This document shows positions 13,106-24,990 of a stretch of 64,000 nt of DNA, one piece after another; within the stretch, counting starts at the first letter, position 1; the number at the start of each line of letters is the position of its first letter. A program made the translations under genes and the position numbers. Under the pieces are notes generated by a model. The model saw only the letters and a list, made by a program, of their open reading frames with translations. It ran no database searches and had not been told where the DNA came from. The stretch is from positions 33,375,856 to 33,439,855 of the forward strand of contig NC_064760.1 of assembly GCF_011397635.1 (NCBI RefSeq). The letters are read 5' to 3'. This DNA comes from Epinephelus fuscoguttatus. Taxonomy: Eukaryota; Chordata; Actinopteri; Perciformes; Serranidae.

Positions 13106-14265
13106 TGAGCTCACAATGGCAATGCTAACATGCTGATGTTTAACCAGTGTATCCTCATGCAATGGTTCATATGATATCTTACAAGGAGTTATGATATTAC
13201 AAATTACAAATTAGCACCCCTTCCAATTAGATTAGGTTTAGGAAAGGAATCATGGTGGAGCCTTTGAAGCCTTGAGTTTGGCATTTTAACTGCTGCCATC
13301 TTGTTTTTTTGGAGCCAGAAAGGCCCATATTTAGATGAGAGTGTAGTGACGCCTTGCAGACAGCCTGTCACTCAAGCGATCCTGCCTCTAAATATTCATT
13401 AGTGTGAGCCTTGATAAAATGTAGAATGTGTGAGTTATATAAAAATTCAGCCCCAGAGCAGTTGTCATGAATGTTGAAATTAGCTATAGAGACCAAAACC
13501 ATTTTCTGTACTGCTGCAAAGTTGGGCATTTTAACATGGAGGTCTATAAGGACTGACCAGCTTTTGGAGTCAGCCTCAAGTGGCCATTAAAGGAACTGCA
13601 GTTTTTGGCACTTCACGTTGGCTTCATTTTCAGCCCCAGACTTTGCAGCTTGGATGTTACCGATGCATATAACTTAAAACAATGCAGTATTGACTTTTGA
13701 TTTCATACAGGACACAGACCCCGGTCTCCTGAGTTAAACTGCTGTGTTTGTTTGACCCTTCCACCTTCGTACCTGGACTTTGTTGCTTTTTATACCACCT
13801 TTTTTATGACCCAGATTCCTCCTTTGCTCAGCCAGGACAGCCTGCACAGGTCATGTAATCACAGCCTCCTGGCTTCCAATTATGTTGTTTATATACAAAT
13901 TACAGTGCATTACTTTTAGTGGGTATAAGCACAAACACCCTGGTTTAATGGGTAATATTCAGCCTGTTTACTGCCTTAGTTTAGTGTGTTAGCATGCTTA
14001 CAGTTTTTCAATTAGCACTTAACACAAGCTGTTGACTCTGATGGGAATGGCATTCATTTTGCAGGTATTTGGTCATTAAGTAATGGGAAAATTAAAAATT
14101 TGACCTGATGATGGTGCTTAATGAAACGTGAGACAATCACCAATGTGATACAATTCATCCTTAGGGAAACATGAATTTTCATAGCAATCCAGCCAGTAGT
14201 TGTGGAGATAGTCTGGACCAAAGTGGTGGACTGACATTGCCATACTCAAGGTGTGCAGCTAGCTG
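13106..14265. mobile_element. Split repeat interrupted by a second repeat (nested insertion)
   Basis: A family with the signature CACAATGGCAATGCTAACAT then GCTGATG starts at 13106 but stops by about 13149. Its continuation (GTGTTAGCATGCT, TTGACCTGATGATGGTGC, GGACCAAAGTGGTGGACTGA) resumes at about 13970-14265. The DNA between holds the second copy of the repeat seen at 10218-10840 (13240-13640) and an end shared with the 4980-5045 element (13690-13760). Other copies of the outer family lie at 21075-21272 and 24486-24990. Confidence 0.6.
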
Positions 14266-16065
14266 GCAAAACATGGATAGGTTTATTGAATGGCATGAGA
14301 ACTTGCATTAAAAAGAGAAAGAGAACAGTTTTAAAAAATACTGAACTGAATGTTTATTTTAGATAAAGTATATCCACATTTGTGGACACAGGGCGGTTTT
14401 GATGACGCTCTGGCCTCCACCTCCTCCTCCTCCTCCTCCTCCTCTTCCTCCCACTCATAAGCCATGCATACCTCTCCACGTCCCAGTAACTAATCATCAT
14501 ACAGATCTGGCCAAGAATAGAGTAGCTGAACACACAGGAAATATCATATTCAAGCTTTCTAGAGTTTCACCTGTGCTTCCCAAGTTCATTTCCCATGCCT
14601 CGACTAAGAAGATGTCAGTATTGTCTGCTTCAGTGGGCAGAAATTAGACTTCAAAGCCTCCAGGCTGAGCCGGATAGTTTAAGGAGACGTTCAAATGTTC
14701 CAGTGTTTGAGTGGAGAACCATTTATATTCCCAAAATAATGTTTACTGTGCTTCTGTCTGGTTGGCTCTGCTCCTTCACTAACCCAGGTGTGTTTTTGGT
14801 GGATTCAAACGTATCAGTGAGGTGATCAGAAACCTGTTGCCAACGAAGCAGGTCAGCCTCTCCGTGTTATGAAACCAAAAACATTTATTGAGACAATGAA
14901 AGACATAGAGAGAAGTATGGGATTCAGAGGTAAACTTTGTATTAAATATCTCTTGATAAGGTTCAGTCTTTGCTCGTGTGGCCGAACACACAGGAAATAT
15001 AACCAGTTAATTTGCATGGTAGAAGAAAAATAATTGAAGTTACCTTTCAGTGAAATGAGCCAGGACAAGCTTCTCTCAGATAGTTGACACCCTCTTGCTC
15101 GGGAGGATCAAAGTGCCTCTCTATGCACATTAGGAAAATACAGGGGACTCATTTCAAGCGCTCAAAGTGCCACATAGATGCTTAGCCACACATTCCCCCT
15201 GTCAGAGGCAAACAAAGAGCGTTTTCTGGGAGGAGAAAGGCATGCCGTTTCCTCAACATGCCTCACCTGTGGTGACCAATCACAATAGCAGTTACAATCC
15301 CGAGCCCTGAAGGAAGATAGGTGAGGGTTTATGTTGTCATTGGTGGATGTTTTACAATCGGGTGTACTACATCTTGCAGTTAATGTTTATTTTCACAGGG
15401 ACCACCTCATTCCTTTGGTCTGACCCAGAAGGATGCAGTGTGTAATCATAACAGCATTGATAGGAGCCTGTTTAAATGTCTACAGAGCGGCAGACGTTAC
15501 ACATTCATTCAGCTTCTGCTGTGTCAACAAGCAAGCTGTCATCCTGTGAACTGGAAATGTTTTTGTGATTTTTAGCGTGTACATGCAAATATTGAAGTAA
15601 AACAAAGGCAGTGCCAGGTACTCAAGTTAAACTAGAGTTAGAGTTGAAATAGTTTCTCTTCGGGGTGACATTTATAAGAAGTGGGTGGAATAGAGGTTGT
15701 TTTTAGTGACAGTGAAGGTGCAGCCAAAGGGGAACATTTGTGCCAGGCTCCTGAGGACAGTGAGTGGTGGCTGCACTGAGAGGCCCATATTGTGTTCCTT
15801 TATCCGTCATGGTTGGTGCACCGGAACAAAACAATGTTAAAGGGTCAGTACACTCAAATATTGATTAAAGACTAAGTCTCACATAGATCTAGTGGTAAAT
15901 ATTAACTTTATTAATAACAATAACAATAATAATAATAAACTCAAGAAAGAAGTATTGTCTTTCTCCATCTGTTCTTGAATGTTAGCTACTGTAGCAAATG
16001 ACGGAGAGCAAGCTATATCCAGCATGCTTTTCATACTCGCGCAAAGTGTGAAGTTGATTGGAGGC
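14266..16065. other. Intergenic with (CTC)n tract, no gene seen
   Basis: A CTC/CTT trinucleotide tract at 14415-14451 makes a proline-rich pseudo-frame. The remainder shows short open frames without recognisable similarity. Confidence 0.45.

Positions 16066-16104
<39 letters not shown>
16066..16104. repeat. (CAGA)n microsatellite
   Basis: Near-perfect tetranucleotide array ending in variant CAGG units. Confidence 0.95.
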
Positions 16105-16189
16105 GGCAGGCAAAGACTCCTTCCATTTTAGTTAGATATTATTAGGTTTTTCTGAATGTGTAAGCAGCAAGTACCTAGTCAACCTTGAG

Positions 16190-17069
16190 GTATTTTTAAG
16201 TATTGTTGCATTCTATTGTATACTGTTGGGTAGTTTCTCATTTTTAGATGAGATATGTAATCCCTACAGCATGTTTTGGGTCTGCCCTGGGGCCTCCTAC
16301 CAGTGGGACGTGCCCGAAACACCTCCAGCGGGAGGCGCCCAGGAGGCATCCTGATCAGATGCCTGAACCACCTCAACTGACCCCTTTTGACACAAAGGAG
16401 CAGCGGCTCTACTCTGAGCACCCTCCAGATGTCAGATCTCTAGTGCTCAGCTGAGCGACCCCATGGAGGAAATTCATTTCAGCCACTTGTATCCACAATC
16501 TCATTCTTTCAGTCACTACCCAGAGCTCATGACCATAGGTGAGGGTTCGCCTTCGCTCAGCTCCCTCTTCACCACGGTGGACCGGTGCAGCACCTCCATC
16601 ACTGCAGAAGCCTCACCAAACCGCTGATCCATCCATGCTCCATTCTACCCTCACACGTGAACAAGACCCCGAGATACTTGAACTCTACCGCTTGAGGCAG
16701 TAATTCTCCCCCAACCCAAAGGGGGCACAGAACCATGGCCTCAGACCTGGTAGTGCTGACTCTTAATCCAGCCGCTTCTCACTTAGCTGCAAACCGCCCC
16801 AGTGCATGGTGGAGGTCATGGTGTGATGAAGCCAACAGAACCACATCATCAGCAGAGATGCAGTTCTGAGGTCCCCAAAGTGGACCCCTTCTTCCCCCTG
16901 GCTGAGCCTCGAGATCCTGTCCATGAAAATCACAAACAGGATTGGTGACAAGGGACAACCTTGGTGGAGGCCAACACCCACTTGGAACGTGTTTGACTTT
17001 ATGCTGAGTATGCGGACACAGCTCTCACTTTGGTCATACAGGAACCGGATGGAAGAAGAAATGGATTGT
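16190..17069 (-). mobile_element. LINE (Jockey-type non-LTR retrotransposon) ORF2 remnant
   Basis: Read on the minus strand, 17069 down to 16760 encodes reverse-transcriptase motifs VGLHQGCPLSPILFVIFMD and RISRLSQGEEGVHFGDLRTA. After a frameshift SADDVVLLASS (normally FADD, the polymerase catalytic motif) continues in another frame, followed by FKYLGVLFTCEGRMEH, YGHELWVVTERMR and finally LRWFRHLIRMPPGRLPLEVF with GRRPQGRP close to the 3' end. In-frame stops and the frame change show a dead copy. It is 5'-truncated at the junction with the repeat at 17070. The sequence is of the L2/Rex1-like kind; the exact clade is not resolved. Confidence 0.85.
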
Positions 17070-17354
17070 AAGAAATGGTACATAATATTCATAATTATGT
17101 TTTCATTAGTTTTTTATCACCTGAAAATAAGAATTGTATTTTTGTTACCTTAGAATGAGCCGTTTATACACATAAAGTGCAGGTCCTCTTTCATGGAGTC
17201 TACAGTAGCCCAGAACGGACAAACCAAACACTGGCTGTAACTTCGTGTTTTCACATCAGCCACTGAGTTTAGCTACACGCTTGGCACTCAGGAAAAGTTT
17301 CAGTTCTACAAACTTGCCACTAGAAGCCACTAAATCCTACACACTCAACCTTTA
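17070..17354 (-). mobile_element. Short TTAA-type repeat, minus-strand copy
   Basis: The reverse complement ends with phrases shared by 59185-59560 and 56905-57251: a terminal AAAGGTTGAGTGTGTAGG, ACTAAATCC/GGATTTAGTGG, CTAGAGCC-like remnants and AACATAATTATGAATATTAT. It lies directly against the truncated end of the LINE. It is a non-autonomous element of a family very common in percomorphs. Confidence 0.6.
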
Positions 17355-20300
17355 AGATGTATAACATAGAGTGAAAAATGCAGTTTCATAGAATCGTGTG
17401 ATAGAGTAGAAGTATCAAGTAAGATACTTAAGATATAAATACTTTAGTAAAGTCTCAGCACCTTAAAATTACTTAAGTATACATTGTCTTATTATTTGGC
17501 CACTTGTAGGAAGAGCAATATGTTATAAACACTTTCTTGGCATATTAGCGCCTTATGTAGCTGTTATGGCTAACATGTATTTACACTTCCAGCAGACACA
17601 AGCAATATTAGAGTCGTGTTTTTGGCCACCAGGCTAATGTTAGTCCAATTTTTACTCTCCTGTAAGCTCTGTTTTCAGTCTCCAACAATTCTTATGGGAA
17701 ATATCTGGCTCTTTAGCTGCTAAATGCTCCAAAGTTCTCCAGTTAGTCACAAACTTTGTCTGCCTGTGGTGTGGTGTTGGGCAGGTAGTGTACAGTGGGC
17801 TTAATAGATAGTTTTCACTTTGAAACAACAGCCCACTTTGGCTGGAAAAGAAAATGATGAGAGCAGTGATAGTAAACCAAAATTGTAAACTTGCAAACTG
17901 TAAAATCAAAACAATGAGCCAAAAGGCACCAAAACGCCCTGGTTGAGCTGAGGGGTAGTGCAGAGTGAGGTGAATATTGGCTGTAAATCGGTCACTTTTA
18001 CATTAAACATATTTATTTGATCCACTGTTAATATAAAAATATTGTGTGTGAGGTTATCATCTCTGAGATTTCTGCCTCCACAGTGCAGGTGGGCAGAGTT
18101 TAGTTCATGGTGCTCACAGCAGCTGTGTGTCTTTTCAGAAACAATGGTACAAAGCAGTTTCAGTAAAAACTGTTGACTGTGTGATTTGTTCTTTATGTTG
18201 TTAATGCCACAAAAGCATCCACTCACTTCAAATATCTGCCATATTCTCAGAGACAGCTATTCTCAAGACAGACAGAGGTAATTTGGAAAATATATTTTTA
18301 TGATTTCTTTGCTTAGACAGAAGATTGATTTATTGAAAGTAACTGTAGCACTTGTGTTAAAAAAACACACACACACACAAAAAGATCCTCTCAGTCTGAC
18401 AGCGAGGCCATCACTGTTCTCAACAGATAAAGTAACATTAGCCAACTTTGAAGAAATGCTGTTTTAAGGGTCGAGATGGAGAGTGTAAATCAGCTGGCAC
18501 TGCAGCTCAGGACCTCAGTGCAACTCACAAATCACAGCCTGGGAGGCCCTGAGTTCCTGTGCCAGGCTGGAACCCAGGGCCTCTTGGACTCAGCCGTAAT
18601 CTGACAGAGCATCAGATCGATAATAAAACATCACTGAAAGCCTCGAGCTTTGGGCTGTCCAGAGACCTTGTAATGGAGAATACGCATACGACACCAGAAG
18701 AGCCAATGACGTAGATAATTACGGCAGCAGATGTTTTTGAAATCTCTCTCCTGCTCATGTAAAGCCAGCATCTCTATATTTTGCCTCTGAAAAGCAATAA
18801 CGTGCAAACATATTGTCTCTTCTCTGCATCATGAAGGCTTCTCTCTGCTGTGATGTTGTAGGGCAGAGAACAGCAGAAGAAAAAAGCTGATGACAGGGTA
18901 CTTTCATGTGACTTATCGTGACACCCTATCAGAGAGATCTAGATGGGCCAGACAAAGTACCACCAGGTCCCGTAGCTTTGAGCAGATTCTCATCTGTTTC
19001 ATCACATCTCCCCGCCCTCAGTCCTCGGGCGAGATGGGAGGTTGGTGGTCCACGCATTTAGACCACAGTGAAAATAGAGGGGGAGTCTGAATGACAGATA
19101 AGTCTAGTCTTATTCAAGAGGAGGCATCTGTGTTTTATAAAGGACTTACAAATATGGAGCTGGATGAAAAGAGAGAGAAGAAAAGCTCTGATAAACTACA
19201 CACACATCGTCTCACGCAACACTTCTCAGGAGGAGATAGCGTGCTCATCTCTTAAATGTCCCTGAAACTGTAAGAGGTTGCCTCCATCTGAGGAGGCAAC
19301 AAGATTTAAGAAGAAATATACACAGACAGTAGAGTAGATTTTATTATGCGCATTTCCACACACTTCACTACCAAAAATAAATAAATAAGAAAGTTATGAG
19401 ATGCACTAAAACTTCAATGGTTGATGTATCAGCGTATCTCTGACTGTGACGTAGGACAAACTAAACTGACAGCGTGTCGTCCTCTTGGCCTGCAGAGTCT
19501 GTCAGCATGTGCTGTGATGATGTTTCCAGACGTCACTTGATATATCTCCCACAGTCCGGGAGATATTAACATGAGAGACTTTCCAGACTTTGCTAGAGTT
19601 AAGAGTGTGGTGTAAAGTACAAGGAGCTGGTAGGAGTGATCAAAAAAAATTCTGAAAATCTGTTGAAGATAAATCTGAAATCCACATTTTGCTGTGTTAA
19701 TTTGCTGTGATGAAGTAGTTCAAGAAAACAAAACCAAGCATCTACAGCCATGCTACCAGCTCTGTGAGAATTAGGCTAATGAGGTTAAGAGAAATGTCAT
19801 TAGCTTTTCAAGTATTTGATCCCAATAATCTCTATAAACAGATATCTGCATATGAATACATATATCTATAGATAACGGGAAACTGAGTTTGTAGTCTATT
19901 AGTCTCAGTAGTATAACCAATCACATTTGAGTGGGCTTTGGTTGCATGAAGCTAAACAGTCTGTGTGGAGAGTAAAAGAGACGGAATGTGTTGGCTGAAA
20001 TGTTGGAACCCATCCACTGTTGTCTGACGATGATTTTACTATGACCAGCACACAGAAATGGAAGTCTTGGGCCCTGGTTACACAGAAAGTATTTTTTGCT
20101 TGCGTTTTTTACTTTATGACGCGCCTCATGTTTCTGCATTCTAAGCTCCTGTCATTTTTGCCAGAGTGCTCTGAACTCCTCGAGCTGAAAAAACTTCAAC
20201 TCAAAGTGGGAAAGTGCCTCATGTTATCTGTTTTTGTCATCTTTTTTTCCCATTGTCCAGTCAGATGATTTGAGAGGTGGTGGGTCTTCTGTGGTGGTCA

Positions 20301-20620
20301 CAAATACATGTTTACAGTTGGTAAACAGTTTAGGAGAAACTGGTGGTAGTGGTTGCTGGATACCCAGGGCTATACAACCCGACAATAGATAGCAGGTTGT
20401 CAGACTGCCCCTGAGTCAACCTAAAATATGCCTGGAAACGGTCATCATTGATCCACCCTCTTTTTTAGGGTGTCATGTACCCACACAGGACCTGCAAAAC
20501 ACTTTCTGTGTGATCAAGGCCTTGGCCCAGATATCTGGAACCCATGAAATATTGGCTGTTGCCCCCAAAAGCTTAATCGTCGTCAGAGCAATAGTTGATG
20601 GATTCGAAGTTTGGACCACA
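17355..20620. other. Intergenic, no gene seen
   Basis: A degraded AAGTA/ACTTAAG-rich fragment at 17400-17480 resembles the 33179-33778 family. Segment 18660-18830 is non-repetitive, with TGACGTAGATAATTAC and other TF-like motifs, and could be regulatory. No coding exon recognised. Confidence 0.4.
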
Positions 20621-20624
20621 ATTA

Positions 20625-21062
20625 GGTGCGGGTATTGGTACCAAATACCTTTTTAGTATTGACTGAAATAGCTCAGTACCAAGAAGTATCGAAACTTCTC
20701 CTGTCAAAGGATACCTGCATGCATTAATTTTTGTACACAGATTCAGGAAAAAAATTACTATTTTAGTGGTTTCGCTGCAGCCAATCACTGCAAACATTCT
20801 TCAGTTTAATGTGATGTTTGGCTTTGACTGGACCACAACCACAGCAGCTACAACCCTGGTAGGCTGTGGTGTGGTAAAGTCAGGTGTGGTGTGTAGACGG
20901 GTAGTTAAAAAACTATGGCGATACTACACGCCTGTGTCATCTGGTGGCATTTTACACAAACGAACGCTTCCTTTCACATGATGGGTATCTAATGAAGTAG
21001 AAAAAAGAAGTTATCAAATGAAGTAATCTACTGGTGATGGTATCACTTTAATACCATACCCT
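20625..21062. mobile_element. Probable non-autonomous DNA transposon
   Basis: The left end reads GGTGCGGGTATTGGTACC, and the reverse complement of the right end reads GAGGGTATGGTATTAAAGTG, giving a weak terminal inverted repeat. The interior repeats TACCTTTTTAGTATTGA and TGGTATC motifs. A relative sits at about 55255-55450 (TAGTATTGGTATCAC, ending ACCCAGCCCTA). No target duplication could be fixed. Confidence 0.4.
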
Positions 21063-21074
21063 CAATAACTAATT

Positions 21075-21272
21075 GAAATTTTGACCTGATGGTGGTGCTA
21101 GAGAAAAAGTCAGGATATTGCCAAAGTTATTTAGATTCATCCTCTGAGGATCATGAATGTGTTTATAAGATTTCGGGGCAATCCATTGAATACCTGTTGA
21201 GATACAGCAGATAGACCAAAGTGGTGGACCAACTGACTGATGTTGCCATCCTGAGAGCCATGCTGCTAACAA
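21075..21272. mobile_element. Dispersed fish repeat fragment
   Basis: TTTTGACCTGATGGTGGTGC, TTCATCCTCTGAGGATCATG and GACCAAAGTGGTGGACCAAC match the outer repeat of 13106-14265. It is a partial copy. Confidence 0.6.
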
Positions 21273-23690
21273 GCATCAGTGCTATCTGGTCAGTCAGTGA
21301 TGAGTGAGACACTGCTGAGTCCTTCACAGCTCTGCTAATAATGACTACCAGCACAGTGAAGAGTGCAGGTATTTGGCGGTGAAGGTATGTAATTTCCTCT
21401 TTTACCGTCACTCTCGTACAGTGCTTGTTCCTACATGGAGCTGCAGCGGGAAACCCCAACTTCCCAAGATGCAGCACACTCTGCTCATCTGCACCAGCGC
21501 TGCCAGGTGTCATCTTGAGACGCCTTAATAAAAAGGCGTTTTTTTTCCATGCTCGTAATGTTATGAGTGAGAAGTCTATAAATATCTTGAATGCTGGCTT
21601 GATTTGTTTGTTCATTCTCAGTTTAGATTTTATTCTAAAAGAACGTCAGTTTCTGATTATAGATTCATCATGTGGTGATAAAATTGGAACATTTGCATCA
21701 AGGTATCTGTCATCTCTTATCTCCACTTCACTGTTAAATATGGCACAGTGACTGTAAATTAAGCCATAGCACAAAATCAAACAAAACTGCAAATGAGGCT
21801 AATTTTAGACCACTTTCTTAAGTGTGCTCTACATTGTTGAAAATCTTGGCTTCAGACGCCGCGGTCCTCAGAGGAATTCTTAGTGTAGATAAGGACAGAC
21901 TGCTCTATTTGTCAGTGCAGGGGGCCCCTTAAGGACCCGGAGAATCTGATGTCCACACACACTCTCTCTCCTGCACTCTGACATTTTCTCAGCAGTATGA
22001 GGTTACATACGAGGAAAAAGACATCTACATCATCAAGCCTCTTTTTCCGTGAACAAAACGGCCTCTCACTCCTGTTTCTGGTGACATAAGGACAAAATGT
22101 CAAAAGTTCCCAAAAGGTTGCCAAAGTCCTCTAAATGAGAATGGACAGGAGCGAGTATTTTTAGATGACCTATGTATCAGTTGCTATTTTTATCTGTGGC
22201 TTCTGTTTGGTCCGATGACCTGTGGCCTGCAAGGTTCTTGCTGAATTTTAGAAAGGGGCAAAGAGCATAAAGTGTACTGAAGTACATCCCTGGGATTACA
22301 AGCATTTCAGGGTGAGAGTTTGTAACCTGCGGTAGCTGCAGGCTAGCAGGGTCACAGCCCACCCAAGGGGGAGGGAAGACAGGGTCACGAAGGCTGAGGA
22401 GGATGCATGTTCCCAGACACAGAGTAGACAGCCCCAGAGCCCAAACACAAAACACAGGAAAGCACAGGCAGACAGGCAGGAAAGGCTTGATTCTTGATAC
22501 TTCTCTGTAAAACCCCAAGTTAAAAAAAATTGGCAAAAATTGTGGCAACATGATGAAGCCAATACAGACCCGATTTCAAGTGAGATCATGCTGACAATTA
22601 ATTGCACTTTGAATCTAAAGATATCTCTAAGCAGTGCAGGAAAGATTACAATTTGGACAGTGTAAGCAAAGCGAATGACAATACACTCTTGCATACTTGA
22701 TTGCAGCGGGGTCCCTCAGGAAGAAAAGGTTATAGGATCTCTGAAAAGGCGGCCATTGTTCATCATCTCCAGCAAAATGACTTTGTAAAATTGAGAGGAA
22801 GAAAGGCAAGCCACTGGACCAGTGTGATAGCAGCCCATGAAAGTGGAGAGCATTGATGCATGAGTGAAAAGTGCCTTATGTCAAATATAATTGTCCTGCC
22901 CCTGAAAAACAAGCTACCGATGTCTGATTTGATTCCCTCCTGCTTGGCTCAAGTTACTTCCTGTCCGCTTTAAGCATGTGTGCCGAGACAGTCAAGCTTC
23001 TGGAGAGATTTTGGGATGTTCTGATGTCTTTGTCCACCAAAGAGTGAGAATTTAATGACCTCCCATTTCTTCTTTTTTCTCTTTGAAGTCAAATGTCTTT
23101 TTTAAAGTCCCTGCAACTTGTCTTTAATCTTTAAGTAGCCTTTATAAATTTTAGGAAATGCGCTTTTTCACTTTCTTGCTGAGAGTTACGACAAACAAAT
23201 TGATACCACTCTCCAGTCCGTTAGTTTAGCTGATGTTATCTGTTAGGATATTAGCTGTGAGTAGTGACCTCATGAAAAGTTGTTGTTCTACTGATTTAAC
23301 AATGTGATATGTGTTACTTTAAGTAACACAGTATACACAGTACAAGTGAGCTTCAGGTGCCGGTATGCACATTTCTTCTCCTTAACAGTTTTGCAGTGGC
23401 TGGGTGCAATATCTGCCAACTGACCTTTTGTGAATTCCTGCCCCCAGACACAAATCATAATGTAGCATCGGGTCGGCTCAGATCAGGGTCCAGCAACAAC
23501 ACAGCAGTGCTCCATTTGTAATTCTAATGCAGTTGTTTCAGATTTCCTTCATTTTCAGGCTGGTTTTGTGGATTTCCAGCTAAATGTTGTGCCTGGGGCA
23601 CGTCGTGTATTAATGATACTCGTTACCTGGAAAGGTTTGAAAAAGATATTCGTTTCTTCGCTGTTCCAAAACCAAATCAAACCCTGAAGT
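21273..23690. other. Intergenic, no gene seen
   Basis: Two overlapping open frames of 120-150 codons occur (minus strand, 21163-21615 and 22177-22694). They have no recognisable domain, sit partly in repeat DNA and have no splice context, so they are not called as genes. Confidence 0.45.
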
Positions 23691-23699
23691 GTAGGGTTA

Positions 23700-24060
23700 G
23701 CTAGCTAGTTACTGAAGATATAGCCTACTGAATGTATACACATGCTGCTTTTGCTTCTTAATGATTATAACAGTGAAAAAAGACCAACCCTGCTGTACAG
23801 GAACCAGCTGTGTGTCATTGCAGTGTGCGCAGATGAATGTTGTTTGATTTCCCCTGGAGATCCCTGCCTGTCCAGTGGCGGAGGTCAGGTGCTGGCAGTA
23901 GCACAGGGGCGAAGCCAAACACTGTTCATCTGCACACACTGTGATGCCACACAGCTGGTTCAATATCAGCAAAGTTTCCCTTTATATTCATTGTCTTCTG
24001 TGGCGATCAGCAGTGATGTGGTGGTTCCCTTTTACACTGTGATCTGTAGCCTATAGTTCG
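23700..24060. mobile_element. Palindromic (foldback) element
   Basis: The plus strand at 23801-23856 (GAACCAGCTGTGTGTCATTG, then CAGTGTGCGCAGATGAATGT) and the reverse complement of 23900-23967 (GAACCAGCTGTGTGGCATCA, then CAGTGTGTGCAGATGAACAG) are about 80 percent identical inverted arms around a roughly 45-bp centre. Because of this both strands give similar open frames with ICVAHCD-like peptides; they are by-products. Weaker arm similarity (ATATAGCCTAC/CTATAGGCTAC) extends outward, suggesting the whole palindrome is about 360 bp. Confidence 0.65.
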
Positions 24061-24485
24061 GCTCTAGCTTCTAACTATCTTTGTCTTTTTAACCTGTTGT
24101 TGCTGCTGAGTCAGTTTGACATCCTGGATATATCCTTCAAACACAGACCCCTCTGTCAGCTTCTCTCTGGAATCACTGTTTCATTTATCCAAAAATATGA
24201 TCATATTTCTTCAGGGAGTGCAGTTAGTTACAGTGTGGGCCCCATGCTGACTGTGACAGCTTGTTGGACCATCAGACAGGGGCGGGGCTTAGCAAAAGGT
24301 CAATTCAGAGGCTCACAAACTGCGGGAACACATTCATACTCACAAGGGTAAGGTGGCACGCCCCTAAATTAGGTTATTCCTGCAAACCAAAGAAAATACA
24401 AAAGGTAAGCAGCAGGTAACCACTGTAGCACATACAGGAAGCAAAGCACAAACCTTACAGCACGGTGCCCCCGTCCCACATGGTG

Positions 24486-24990
24486 ATGTACCTTCACAGT
24501 CCCTGTAAGCACAGTGGTGCTTTGATCTAAATGCTAACACTGGCTTAATATTATGCTCACAGTAACCTAACAACATGTTCATGGTCTCCATCTTAGCTTA
24601 GCATGTTAGCATGCTAAAATTGGTACAGCAATACACCTGAGGTGAGCAGGAATGTAATTTGTTTTGTAGGTGTTTCTTTACAGGTCAAAGTACAGGTGAA
24701 ACAGAAATCTGGACCTGATGGCGGCACAGGTTAAAAAGTAAGAGGGTAACCAAAGCTACTACATTTCATCCTGAGGGAGACAACATCACAGAAATTTCAC
24801 AGCAGTCCATCCAGTTGTTGTCGAGATGTTTCACAGGCACTACAGAAAAGTTAATGGGATCACCAGTCTGTAGGGTTCATCCACTGGGGACCATTCATTC
24901 ATTTATCAATAGTTTTTGAGATATTTCAGTCTGGACCAAAGCAGTAGACTGACCGACTCTATCCATAGAGCCATGGTGCCAGCATAGATA
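24486..24990. mobile_element. Dispersed fish repeat, longer copy
   Basis: This copy keeps both halves of the family: CATCTTAGCTTAGCATGTTA with GCATGCTAAA, then GGACCTGATGGCGGCAC, TTCATCCTGAGGGAGACA, GTCCATCCAGTTGTTGTCGA and GAGATATTTCAGTCTGGACC. It is the best guide in the window to the unbroken layout of the element split at 13106-14265. Confidence 0.6.

Noticed and set aside
21163-21615. 150-codon open frame on the minus strand
   Set aside because: Its 3' part is in a dispersed repeat (21075-21272), the rest has no domain or exon context.
22177-22694. Two overlapping minus-strand frames rich in Cys and Phe
   Set aside because: Low-information composition, no family signature and no splice context.
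23709-24056. Opposite-strand frames with similar Cys-rich peptides, at first suggestive of a zinc-finger gene
   Set aside because: The similarity between strands comes from the inverted-repeat structure of the DNA, not from two related genes.
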